From Tetradesmus obliquus (taxonomy: Eukaryota > Chlorophyta > Chlorophyceae > Sphaeropleales > Scenedesmaceae), in the NCBI GenBank assembly GCA_030272155.1, contig CP126192.1, positions 1,026,501-1,090,500 of the forward strand: a DNA stretch of 64,000 bases, read 5' to 3'. The notes beneath the pieces are model-generated. The model did no database searches. It was not told the origin of the DNA and saw only the letters and a program-made list of their open reading frames with translations. Positions 12,665 through 24,500 of the stretch are shown piece by piece. The first letter of the stretch is position 1. Each line of letters starts with the position of its first letter. The position numbers were made by a program, and so were the translations under genes.

Positions 12665-15427
12665 AGGGAAGCAGCAATGGCAGCCGCAGGTGCTACATGT
12701 GCAGCAGCAGCCTGATGAGCAGCAGGAGCGCCAACGCGAGGAAGAGCGCGCCCAGCGTGTCAAGTTAGCAACACAGATGCGGGAAAAGCACCGGGCAAAA
12801 GCCGCGGCAGCAGCCGCAGCAGCAGAAGCAGGACAGCAGAAGGGAGCAGCTGCAGCAGCAGAACCGCGTGTTTACCTGGTAGATGGGGCAGTGGCAGCAA
12901 CAGCAGCAGCAGCTGGGCTGGTAATGCCGGCAGCAGCAACAGGTGGCCTGCTGTCAGCGGCACGCCGTGCAGCTCAGGCATCAGTCATGCGGCGGAAGCG
13001 CAAGCGCAGCACCGCTGACAGCGCTGCAGCGCTGACTGGCGACCTGGAGCAGTACAGCACCTACAGCTACAACGAGCTGCGCGCTGCTGCCAGGCACTAC
13101 CACCTGACGCTGCCAAAGCGGTGCCCCAAGGAGTGCCTGGCAGCGCTGCTGCTTGAGGCAGGCAAGCGGCCGCCATTTGATGAGGAGGTGCTGCAGCTGC
13201 AGCCACACAAGCGCAGGCGGGTGACAGTGCAGCAGGCGCCAGCGCAGCAGCAGCAGTTGCAGAAGGACAGACTGCCGCGCAAAGCCCACCAGCGGCAGCA
13301 GCAGCAGGAGCATGTGTGCCAGCAGCAAGCCAACCACAGCAGGCTGGGCCGCAGTCAGGTGCAGCAGGCCGGCGGCAAGCTTGCTGCTGCTATGGCTGCT
13401 GCTGGCACAGCTGCACCTGTCAGCAGGCGCGTGCGTGCTAATCAGGCACGGCAGCAGCAGCGGCGGCTGAGGCAGCTGGCAGCTATCATCATGGCTAATC
13501 GGCATGCAGCAGGGGCGCGCTGCACAGCAGAAGAGTTGCAGCAGCTGGCTGACGCAGCAATAGCCGAGGACCTGGCGCTCAGCCGCCACAGGCAGCAGGG
13601 TGGTGCGGCAGCAGCAGCTGCCGCCAGGCAGCTGCTGCCTGCTGCTGAGCCTGCCAGCTGGGAGGCGGATGATGAGGGAGGCAGCGAGGCAGGCGAGGAG
13701 GCGGGCAGCCTGCAGCAGCAGCAGGAGCATGCTGACGCGGCAGCTGCTGGTGATGATGATGATGATGCAGCAGCAGTTGCTGGTGATAGCAGCATGCAGC
13801 AGCAGGCTGAGCCGGCTGTGCCTGTTGGCAGCTTGGCGGCAGCAGCAGCTGCTGTCCAGACTGCCATTGGCAATGCTGGTGAGTGATTGGAGGCAAAAGG
13901 CTGCCATGGACTGCTGATCTTGGCTTCATCGCTTCGCAGTGTGTACTGCACGCCAGGCGTAAGCTTGCTGCCTAGCACAGTGGGTATCCTGCGCATTGCT
14001 TGCTGCTCCTGTTCTTTCTGCTGCTCTTCCTTCATTACACGTGCTTGCACTGCGAGCCTGCACCGCTGCAGGCCAACACACCAACAGCCACCTGCAGCAG
14101 CCAGGCATGCTGGGGCAGGAGGAGCGCGCAGCAGCAGCTGCTGCTGAGGACGCTGGCGCGGGTGGCGCCTGCAGCTGGGCCATGGAGGCAGCCGCTGCAC
14201 AGGCATCGTCAGGCACAGCTGCTGGCACACGCACTGCAGGCGGAGGCACTGCGGCTGCTGCAGCTTGTGGTGAGTGGGCAGGCTGTGCTGGCTCTGCAAC
14301 TGGAGCAGCAGCAGCAGCAGCAGCAATGCAGAGAACCTTGTTGTGTATGGCGTGTGACAGCTGACTATGTCACAGCCACGTTCCTGCCAGTAGGCAGTAG
14401 AAGGTAAACCACATACGCGGGCTGCCGCTGCATTTTCACCACCTGCCAGGAACACTACTGACAACAATGCCGCTGGCTGTATCTGCTGCTCGTGTTTGCA
14501 GGCCGCTGCCACTCTTCAGGCACTGCTGTGCATGCTGTGCCTGGCTCCAGCAGCGCAACTGTTGGCGGCAGCAACCCAGGTGCAATGGACGACTCAAGCA
14601 GCAGCAGCGGCGAGACCAGCAGTGATGACACGAGCAGTGGTGGAAGCAGCAGCAGTGACAGTGGCAGCTCCGTCTCGGGTGCTGGCAGCAGGAGCAGCAA
14701 CAGGCGCCAGGGTGCTTATGCTGTGGCTGCCATGACAGCAGCAGCTGCGCCGCCGGCGCCTCCATCACCAGGAACAGCAGTGATCCCCGACCAAGGTAGG
14801 CAGCAGCGGGTCATTCCGGCTGCAATGCTGGCCCTGTGCTGACATGATCTTGCAGAGCTCGCCGGCTGACCCAGCATGGCCACGGCAGTAGCACGATCCT
14901 ATTGCTGTCAGGGTGCAGCTGCAGGGGCCGTGTGCCCCTCTAGCTGCTGCATGCATAGAGGCAGACATCATCAAGGAGCTTGAGCTAACATGTGCTGACG
15001 CCTGTGCTGTGCCGCTGCAGGGGCTGCTGGCCGCCGCGGAGCCCAGGCTCAGCCCAGCCCAAGCAGCAGAGAGGGCGACGGCAGCAGCAGCAGCAGTGAC
15101 GACAGTGACACCATCAGCAGTGGTGACACCGCCAGCAGCAGTGACAGTGGCTGCAGCGGTGCCACATCTAGCAGCTCTGGCGAGCACAGCTGTGTCACCA
15201 GCCGTGAGCGTGACATGCGGCAGCGGGAGCTGCAGAGCAGGCTGGCTGCAGCGCAAGGCGCCGGCTGTGACAGCCTGGGCGAGTACAGCTGTGACACCAG
15301 CCGCGCGCGTGCCAAGCGCAGGCGGGAGCTGCAGTGCGGCTCTGCCGCTGTGCCGAATGTGGTTGGCCGCACAAACAGCGATGCCGCTGTGGACAGTTGG
15401 CCCCCTCGGCTGCATCTACGGCGCTGA
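10256..15427 (+). CDS. Repeat-rich gene A: giant Gln/Ala/Ser protein with SAP-like segment and C-terminal SC-T-R repeats
   Basis: No known gene recognised. Proposed exons: 10256-10485, 10781-11415, 11617-13878, 14072-14269, 14502-14795, 15021-15427 (1341 residues). The last four introns are all phase 1. Residues 80-290 are Ala-rich with basic helices (LGKSVREQMQAMRGPLQRS). Residues 500-560 hold long polyQ tracts with a duplicated QQRKV[CF]KQ unit. At about 762-812 lies STYSYNELRAAARHYHLTLP followed by KRCPKECLAALLLEAGKRPP. Its helix-turn-helix spacing and LR..[AL]..........LV.LLL pattern resemble a SAP DNA-binding motif. Basic patches (RRKRKRS, KRRRV) suggest nuclear location. The C-terminal exons encode Ser/Asp/Gly-rich modules, then two copies of a Cys-Arg repeat, GEHSCVTSRERDMRQREL and GEYSCDTSRARAKRRREL. 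Gene B, downstream, has the same ingredients in the same order. Exon 1 is the weakest part; 11617-13878 and the last exon are the strongest. Confidence 0.6.
12268..12420 (+). repeat. Long CAG (polyQ) tract inside gene A
   Basis: Near-pure CAG triplets encode about 18 consecutive Gln, then two further Gln blocks separated by EQQQQRKVCKQ and EEQQQRKVFKQ. The spacers are near-copies, so the unit 'RKV-x-KQ plus polyQ' was itself duplicated, as well as slipping by single triplets. A second block lies at 12630-12665. Confidence 0.85.
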
Positions 15428-16260
15428 GGATGCGGCTGTTTGGGTCATGCATGCGCTGGTCCAGTGCTGCTGGTGAGGAGGGGATACACCTCTTCCTTGA
15501 AGCGCAGGCGCCAGAGCCGGCACTGCTGTGGTGGCTGCAAGCTCGGCGTGATTGCTGTTTTTGCTGGGTTGGAGCAGTGCGCTGGTGTAGTGGCATGCTG
15601 GCAGCAGACAAAGGAGCGCATGTATGGCCAGCAGCATGTATGAGAATGGTTTCAGGGTGCCACAGCAGCTGGGTTGCTGCAAGCTGATGTGGAGGAGTTG
15701 CAGGAGCCGCGCAGCACGTGCTGCACATGTCATTCCTGGTTTCATAGTTGGCTGAGCAAGTGCATGCACCAAACGATATCAGCAAGTTTTTCTTTTTGTG
15801 TGTTTTAAACGGGTCAGTCACGTCACGACACTGGCAGGCACTGCTGCACACACGGTGACCTGAAAAAACGAACCGTGTCCCTGTGTAACACACGGGGCTG
15901 CATATGATTCTTTTGCATCCAAAACTCAACCGCGCACCTTAGTAAACGCTTAATTGTTTGAACAGTGCAGTTGTGGTATTTTGTGCTTGAGGAATTTCCG
16001 TTGTTTCGCTCAAATGGATAACGTGGCATTAACAACACTGTGCTTGTGTGGTGCTGCTGAGCTTGTGTTGACATGTTGTTGCTGGAGTGAGTGACTAACT
16101 TGCGAATGACTAGCAAGCAACATTACATGAAGGGTCCTCAGGTGTCCATCATTAGTACTTCAATATTTGAAAGTTGGCTCTGATGGGACTGTGCCTGCAC
16201 TGAAGCGCTGTGCTGAGAACTTCACCTGGATCGGGACTCTTGAACACTGGTACTGAGGTC
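15428..16260. other. Intergenic region between repeat-rich genes A and B
   Basis: AT-richer than the flanking genes and free of CAG repeats. No long ORF or motif is seen. It is presumably the 3' flank of gene A and the promoter of gene B. Because gene A's internal introns are phase 1, as is gene B's first large acceptor, A-to-B splicing cannot be excluded from sequence alone. Confidence 0.4.
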
Positions 16261-18868
16261 ATGCTGAAGTTGCTTCCTTCACGACGCATTCTGTGTGGTG
16301 AGTACAACGTTAACCGCTTCTTGTGTAGCGGGGGATGTGCCAAAGGCAGGAAGCGTCGGAGTTTGCAACAAATCATGTCAGCGCAGTCTGTGCGATGCGT
16401 GTGAAGGGGAATGCACTGTTTTATCAATCATGTGGTCTTTTTAATATGAAAGTCAACCGGTACTGCGCTGCCTCTTTTGTCATTGACAGGTACGTGCGCT
16501 TTTGAATCGATTTGAAGGGAGTAGCTCGATCATCAGTGCGCTGCCTCAGAAAACCCAGCTAACAGTTCGAAGTTATTGCAAAGAGCGTACGGGGTTTTGA
16601 TTGGCCGAAACCAGGCAGCGTAGCTTCTGTCACCATCCTTTGTGAGCCGGGCACAGCAAAGCGCACCAAGAGCCAACAACATCTCGTTCCGCTGCAATGC
16701 ACTGCTAACATCACGCATATGCTGAATAAGGGAGTTTCATGCTGCAAAGCGCCTGTCCATGATCGACTCACCAACAGCTGCAGCAGGTGTGTGGGCAGAG
16801 AGTGTTGATTTGATATTGAGGACCTCACATCTCCGACATTGCTCTGCTTTCACTTGTTCTTGATACCTTTAGAGTTTATCACATGTCCTTGTGATGCCAG
16901 CAACCTGCAGGGTGCGCCTTGGCGCATGCTGTGCCACTGATGATGTTGCCTGTCTCCTGCATGCAGGTGACAAGCGACTTGCTGATGCCTCCGCAGATGC
17001 CTCTGCTGGGCCCAGCACAGCTAAGAGGCACAAGACAGCACAGCAGCTCAATGCAACAGCTGCAACAACGGCAGCACAACAGCTGGCGGCACTGTCAGGC
17101 TCGGGGAGAGATGTCCCCATGCAGCAGCAGAGCGGTGTGCCGCACTTCCTGGAGCAGTTCAAAAACCCCAGTTCAGCCAACTGCTCTATCACTCTGAAGC
17201 AGCACCAGCAGCAGCAGCAGCAGCAGGAGGTGGATGTGGGCCAGGCTGGAGACCAGCACTGTGATTTGCAGCGGCAGCACCTGCATGATGAGCAGCGTTG
17301 CCAGGGCCTGCCGCCGGCGCTTGCTGGGCTGCAGCCATGCGCGCTGCAGCCTGCAGCTGCTGCTGATGAGGTGCCATGCGGTGGCCCTGGTGGCCGGTGC
17401 TGCCAGCAGCAGCAGCAGCAGCAGCAGCAGCTCCAACTGTCAGTACAGTTGCAGCAGCAACAATTGCAGGAGCACACCCGCTTAATGGCTGCACAACAGC
17501 CCCAGCTGCAGCAGCCGCAACCGCCACAGCAGCAGGAGGCTGGATTCTGTGAGGCGCAGCAGGAGCAGCCACGCCAGGAGGGGCAGCAGTCACACCAGGA
17601 CGAGGAGGAGGAGGAGGAGTACCCGGAGCTGCCGCGGCTGTGGCGGATGTGGCCCACCCCTCGGCAGCTGCTGGAGTTTGGTGCTGGGCTGGAGTCAGGC
17701 CCCTGGCTCGCAGCGTACCGCGGCAGGCTGGAACCCCAGCTGCTGGCCATCCACATCTACCAGTTCAGGTGCAGCAAGGCCCTGGAGCGCCGACGCAGCG
17801 GGAGCAGCGGCCGCCCCATAGCAGAGCTGGAGGCTCACCTCTGCACCATGAAGGAGCACGAGCAAGCAACGCGAGAGTGCATGGCCATGATAGACAATGA
17901 ACTGCGCAGCCGCCAAGGTCAGCAGCAGCAGCAGCAGCAGCAGCAGGCGTCATTGGGCCGATCAAAACCGCTGGAGCAGTTCCTGCTTGAGCAGGAGGCC
18001 GCACCAGCACCTCACCTGCAGCAGCTGCAAGAGCCGCAGTCCTCTGAGGCGGTAGCGCAGTACTGCAGCAGCATGAGCCCGGAGGAATATGCGCAGCGCA
18101 ACCTCAGCGACCTGCCATGTGACCTGCTGCAGCGGTACCACGACATGCTCGCAGCCGAATTAAAGGGCTTGGAGGAGGGCCTGCAGCGCTGGCAGCAGCG
18201 GCTGGATGAGGCGCGCAGGGAGGGCCGCAGCAGCGATGCTGCGGATGCTGAAGAGGATTTGGCTGACTGCCAGATGGACCTGCAGTCCACCAGGCTCTGC
18301 GTTGCTGCTGCTAAGCTGGAGCAGAGCAGGCGCCGCCAGCTGCAGGGCGGGCAGCAGCAGGCAGGCAGTGCAGCGCCAGATGCAACAGCAGCGCCCACAC
18401 CAGCAGGTGCAGCAGCAGAGGGTGTGAGCAACACAGCAGCAGCAGCAGCAGCAGCAGCAGGCACTCTTGGAGGCAAGGGGTGTGGCGGCTCACCCATGGT
18501 GGCATGCGGTGCAGGCAGTGATGGCCAGAGCTACCAGCAGCAGCAGCAGCAGCAGCAGGAGCACACGCCCATCTTGGTGGATCAGCAGCCCCAACTGCAG
18601 CAGCCGCAACTGCTGCAGCAGCAGGAGGCTTGTTCATGTGAGATGCAGCAGCAACGGCCACATCAGGAGCAGGAGCAGTCAGACCAGGAGGAGGAGGAGG
18701 AGGAGGAGGGAGCGTGGCAGTTGCGCCCCTCGCCGCAGCAGCTGCTGGATTTTGGTGCCAGGCTGGAGACTGTCAACTGGCTCACGGCGTACCGCTGGGG
18801 GCTGGACATCGGGCTGTGGCTTATCCACGTCCGCATCTTCAGGCACACGCAGCTCCTGGACCGCCAAC

Positions 18869-18909
<41 letters not shown>

Positions 18910-20434
18910 GGCCCTTCCATAGCACAGCTTGAGGCTTACCTGCGCCTCGTGAAGGAGCAGGAGCAAGCCACGCTGAAGTGCATGGCCATGATAGACAATG
19001 AACTGTGCAGCCGCAAAGGTCAGCAGCAGCAGCAGCAGCAGCAGGGGGAGTCATGGTATCGATCAAGCCAGCTGGAGCAGTATCTGCTTGACGACGAGGC
19101 CGCAACAGCACCTCTCATGCGGCAGCTGTCCCGGCTGGAGTGCGCTGAGGCGACATGGCGGCCGTGCATGGAGCGGAGCACAGCGGAGTTTGCGCAGCGC
19201 CACCTCAGCGACCTGCCGTGCGACCTGCTGCAGCGGTACCATGACATGCTTCCATCCAGGGTGGAGTGGAATGGGCAGATGCTGCAGCAGGGGCAGCAGC
19301 GGCTGGATGAGGCGCGCAGGGAGGGCCGTAGCAGCGATGCTGCGTACGCTGAAGAGGAGGTGGCTGAGTGCGAGATGCAGCTGCAATTTGGCAGATACCT
19401 CCTTGCTGGTGTGGAGCTGGAGCAGAGCAGGCGGCGCCAGCTGCAGAGCCAGCAGCAGCAGGCCGCAGCTGCAGCAGGCAGTACCGCATCAGACGCAACA
19501 GCAGCACTGGAGGCATCAGGCAAACCCCCAGCGGGAGATGCAGCAGCAGCGGCAGCAGCAGCAGCGGCAGCAGGCACGCCCCCTGCATCCGGGAAGCGTG
19601 GCGGGTCGCCGATGACCGAGGGGCTGCCTGACGTGCTGGCGTTGTTCGGCCCCTTCACCGTCACCCAGCTGCGGCAGGCGATGCAGGCCACGCCCGGGCT
19701 GCGCCGCAAGCGGGGCGCTGAGCGGAAGGCCCACCTGGCGCAGCAGCTGGCAGATGCGGGCGTGATGCCACCCTTTGAGGGCCTGTTGAAGCAGCCACCC
19801 ACCCCAGAGCAGCTGCAGCGCTTTCAGGAGCTCTGGCAGGAGCAGCAGCAGCAGCAGAGCAAACGGCAGCGTACGCAGGAGCCTAGCAGCAGTGGCGCAG
19901 AAGGTGGGTGGCGGCTGGACATTGTGCTGCTGCAGGCAGATTGCTGTTTTGTGCATGTCTAGTACTGTTGATGTATCCTCATGCCTTCTACTCGGTTGTT
20001 GTGGTGACCGAAATTTGTGTTGCGTTGTGCACTTGTCGTGCCGGCCAGCCCAGCACGCCGAGGGTATGCTGCAGCTGCTGCTGGTACCACATCCATTTGT
20101 CGTACGCTGCAACAGAGGATTGGGGTGTTGCACAACTCATGGCAGCATTTGCTGCCTGTTGTAAGCCAATGCCGGGCAACTCAAGCAGCTTGCACAGCAT
20201 AACCTCATCTGGGGGCAGCTTCGTCTGTGCTGCTGCCAACCACATCCCTTTTGGCTGCCAGCCCACCCCTTGTGCTTTGCTTGATGCTCTGCGGTACTTT
20301 TGACACGCAGATGCAGGCGCAGACTCAGATGCAGAGGCAGGCGCAGATGCAGGCGCAGAGGCACCAGCACAGGCAGGGGCAGGTGCAGAGACGGAGGCGC
20401 AGGCTGATGCGGTTGCTGACCCTGAGGATGCGCA

Positions 20435-20465
<31 letters not shown>

Positions 20466-20594
20466 TTGCAGGATGCTGTCGGGTACCCAAGTACTGACAC
20501 CGCAGCAGCTGCTGGTGCCTCTGGTCACATGCAGCTGCAGCAGGCTGTTGTTGGTGCTGATGCTGACGCTGACGGTGCTGAGCATGGCGTGCAC

Positions 20595-20633
<39 letters not shown>

Positions 20634-20791
20634 GAGGCTGGCAGCGGCACCAGCATGGCAGCGGCTGCAGAGAGCATGCAGCAGCACCTGCAGCAGCAGC
20701 AGCAGCTGCGAGGGGCTGACGCAGCTGGTGCTGTGGATGGCATGCAAGAGCAGCATGCTGGTGTTGCAGCTGAGGCCACCTCCAATGCTGT

Positions 20792-20834
<43 letters not shown>

Positions 20835-21106
20835 CACCAGCAAGGTGCTGGTGCTGGCGCTGCGGCTGCAGCTGGGGCTGGGGCTGGATCTGCTGGCGGC
20901 ATGCCTGAGCAGCACACCATTGCTGCTGCTGGTGCTGCTGCTGCTACTGCTGCAGGCGACAGCACTTCAACGGGCGAACAACCGCTGCCCCAGCATACAC
21001 CGCTGCCCCAGCATGCTGATACTTCAGCAGCCGCTTATGCTGGTGACGGCATCCAGAGACAGCTGAGTTTTGCGGATGCTGATATCGACTCAGCTGCAGA
21101 AGGTGT

Positions 21107-21154
<48 letters not shown>

Positions 21155-21478
21155 TGCTGACAGGGACATCACACCAGCAAGCGATGCGGGAGGCTTGTCA
21201 CAGCAGCAAGATGTCACTCCGTTTGCTGCTGTTGGATCTGGTATAGCAGCAGACAATGTGCAGCAGCAGCTGCTGCTGCAGCAGCAGCAAGAAGCCAGCA
21301 GTGACACAGCAGCTGTGGCTGGTGCTGCTGACGGCCTGCAGCAGCAACATGATGGTGCTCCCACAGCTGCTGCTGCTGCTGCTGCTGACGTTGATGTTGC
21401 AGCAGAGAGCATGCAGCAGCAAGCGTCTGGCAGTTGCACCGCAGCAGCAGCAGCGGCTGCTGGCCTTGCTGCAGCTGT

Positions 21479-21518
<40 letters not shown>

Positions 21519-24500
21519 CATGCTGCTGACCCATCAGCCGGTGCTGGTGATGCTGCAGCAGATGAAGCTATTGATGCCTCAGGGCTGCCACCTCAGGCTG
21601 CGGCTTTGGGCAGCTCGCACACCTCTGCAGCAGCAGCTGCCTGCCCCTCTGGAGCTGCGAGTGATGGTGGTGCTGCCATTCATGACAGTGGGCACCACAG
21701 CTGTGCATGGCTGTGTGGGTCTTCTTCTACAGGCCTGCAGCAGGAGGCGCAGCAGTTGGCAGCAGCGGCGGCAGCAGAGCAGGCGGAGGTTGAGGCGCAG
21801 CACAGTGAGCAGCAGCTGGCTGCAGCAGCAGCAGCAGCAGCAGCAGCAGAGGGCGGGGTTGGGGCACAGCACAGCGAGCAGCAGCAGCAGCAGCAGCAGC
21901 TGCAGCAGCAGGAGGGTGCTGATGAGCTGCAAGTGCAGGAGGCTGCTGCAACTGGCATTCCACTGGCTGCAGAGGAGGCAACTGCTGCTGGCAGTGGCGG
22001 TGAGTTGCACTGCACTGGCCTGCTGACGCTAAGTGCGCTTGCAGTGTGCTAAGCATTCGTGTATGCTGTAGCAGAGCTGCATCAGCCTGCGTATAACGGG
22101 ATGCTGGTTTGCACAGCAGGCAGCAGTGGAAGTAATCACAGATACTTGTGCCAGTGACCTGACTCAGGCACAGCTTTCCAGCTGAATCATGCTCGTTTCG
22201 TTCCTGGGTTGGCTGCCATCACCATGCTTTGACGGCAGTGGTGCTATTGCCTGCAGGTGCTGCTGCCAGTGGTGGTGAGCAGCCACAGGAGCTTGCAAGC
22301 GGCAGCCTTGGTGGTGACAGCAGCCCCAGTGACAGCGGCAGTGACAGAGACGGTGACAGTGACAGTGACAGTGACAGCGGCAGCCCCAGCAGTGGTGCCA
22401 GGGCATGCGGGGCACGTGCTGCAGCCCAGCTGGGTGCTGCTGCTGGCGGCAGCCACCAGGCTGCAGCCGCAGGTGAGGCACGCCTGAGCAGTGGGCACGA
22501 CACCCGGCAGCCACGCTGCAGCTTGTGTCCATGGGTATTTGTGATGCACATCACTCTTATTGTTGTTGGCTGAATGCTTCGGGTGTCAGCAGGGTCGCTC
22601 ACATGCTGCTGGGTGAGCTGCTTCCTGTGTTGGCTGCCAGTTGGGTGATTGCCGCGCCTGTATTGAGTTGGCTGGCATGTGTGCTGCCACACTCATGTTG
22701 CATTTGACATCCTGCGCAATGCAGCCAGGCCCAACGCTGCCACTGCTACCGCCGCCTTGCTGTCATGCCTTTGCAGGTCCTGCGGGTGATGATAACAGCC
22801 CACAAGACACCAAGCACGGCTCAAGCAGCATCCATGGCAGTGACACCACCTCCAGCAGCAGCAGCGGCGGCAGCAGCAGCTCAGGTTGCACAAATGGCAC
22901 CAGCGGCACCAGCGGCACATGCTCCGGCGCCAGCAGCAGAGCTGGCAGCGAGCAAGGCAACAGTGCTCAGCCTCGACCCACTGCTAGCATGGCGGCTGCT
23001 GCTGGTGATGAACATGGTGTGGCTGCAGGTAAGGCACGGAGTAGTTGCCTTGCGGCGATTTCAAGAGACAGCCCACATGTGTTGTCTTGATTCCCAGCAC
23101 TGGCAGCCCCAGAGCGGCAGCTGTGGCCAATGGCGCTTTGGTGATGCAGCACTACACCAGTGGCACATGGCGTGCTGCAGCTGCCATGCCCTATGCAACG
23201 AAGCCCTCGTTCCATGCACATCGCCAACATCCTTCTTCTTCCCGTTGTGTCACTGCAGGCGCTGCAGGTGTGGGCAGGCAGGCTCAGGCTGAGCCCAGGT
23301 CAAGCAGCAGCGCAGGTGGCAGCGATGCTGGCACCGGCAGTGGTAACAGCGGCAGCACCAGCAACGATGACAGCAGCAATGCCAGTGATGTTTACGACAG
23401 CGCCAGCTGTGGTAACAGCCGCAGCTGCGGCAGTGGTGGCGGCTGTAGGCGTGCTGATCGTGCTGCACCTGAGGCGGTTGCCACGACAGCTGTTGCTGCT
23501 GCTGCTGCTGCAGCAGCTGCTCCTGCCGCTGTTGCTGCTGCTGAGGGTGAGTGCAGCTGGAGCGGCAGGGGTGGGCGCCAGCTGGTTGCCTGTGTGATGG
23601 CCATGATGACTGTGCTGTGTTATGCTGCATGCAGTGTTGCTTTGCTGCACGTCATCAGCGGCGACAACAGCCCTGCCTTCTCTGTTGGGCCACTGATGCA
23701 CTGAGCATGGGTTTGACTAGGACACCGTGCACAGCACCGCCCTCACTGCCACCAGGGCCTCCACCAACATCGCTGGCATGTGCTTGCTCTCTGTTGTGCC
23801 CTTGCAGAGCGCGCTGGCCGCAGTGCAGGGCAGCAGGCTGGGCGCAGCTCCAGCAGCTGCAGTGGCCGTGGTGGTGCCGCCGCTGACAGCGCAGGTGGCG
23901 ACAGCTGCAACACCAACCGCCAGCGTGCACTGCGCGCGCGGGAGCTGCAGCAGCGGGCTGCCAGTCTGCCGGCTGCTGGCGGTAGCAGCAGCGGCATTGG
24001 CTGCGGCGGTGCTGTTGCCGCTTGTGACAGCTGTGACACAAACCGCCGGCGTGCCATGCGCAAGCGGGAGCTGGAGCAAAGGCGGGCTACGCTGCAGGCT
24101 GCTGGTGGCAGCGGCGGCGGCAGCGGCCGAGGTGTTGCTGCCGCTGACGCTGGGGAATACAGCTGCAACACCGCCCGCGAGCGTGCACTGCGCCAACGGG
24201 AGCTGCAGCAGCGAGCGGGTGAGGCGCGGGGTGCAGCTGCAGCGCCTGTGGCTGGCGGTGCTGCCCAGCTGGCTTAGCCCAGCTGGCTCAGCCCAGCTCA
24301 AGCAGCAGCGATGGTGTCACTTCCAGCATTGTCAACAGCGATGCAAACAAAGCTGGCGGCAACAGCAGCGGCAGTGCCAGCGGCAGGCAGCTAAGCAATG
24401 ACACCGTCACCAGCAAAAGCAGCAACCCTGCTAGCGACAGCAATGAGGATGCCAGCAGCAATGATGATGCTGCCGGTAACGGCAGCAGCAGCGCAAATAG

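Noticed and set aside
12135-12677. Leu-rich open frame on the minus strand (long runs of Leu)
   Set aside because: It is the complement of the CAG runs of gene A; the plus frame has splice and domain support, the minus frame has none.
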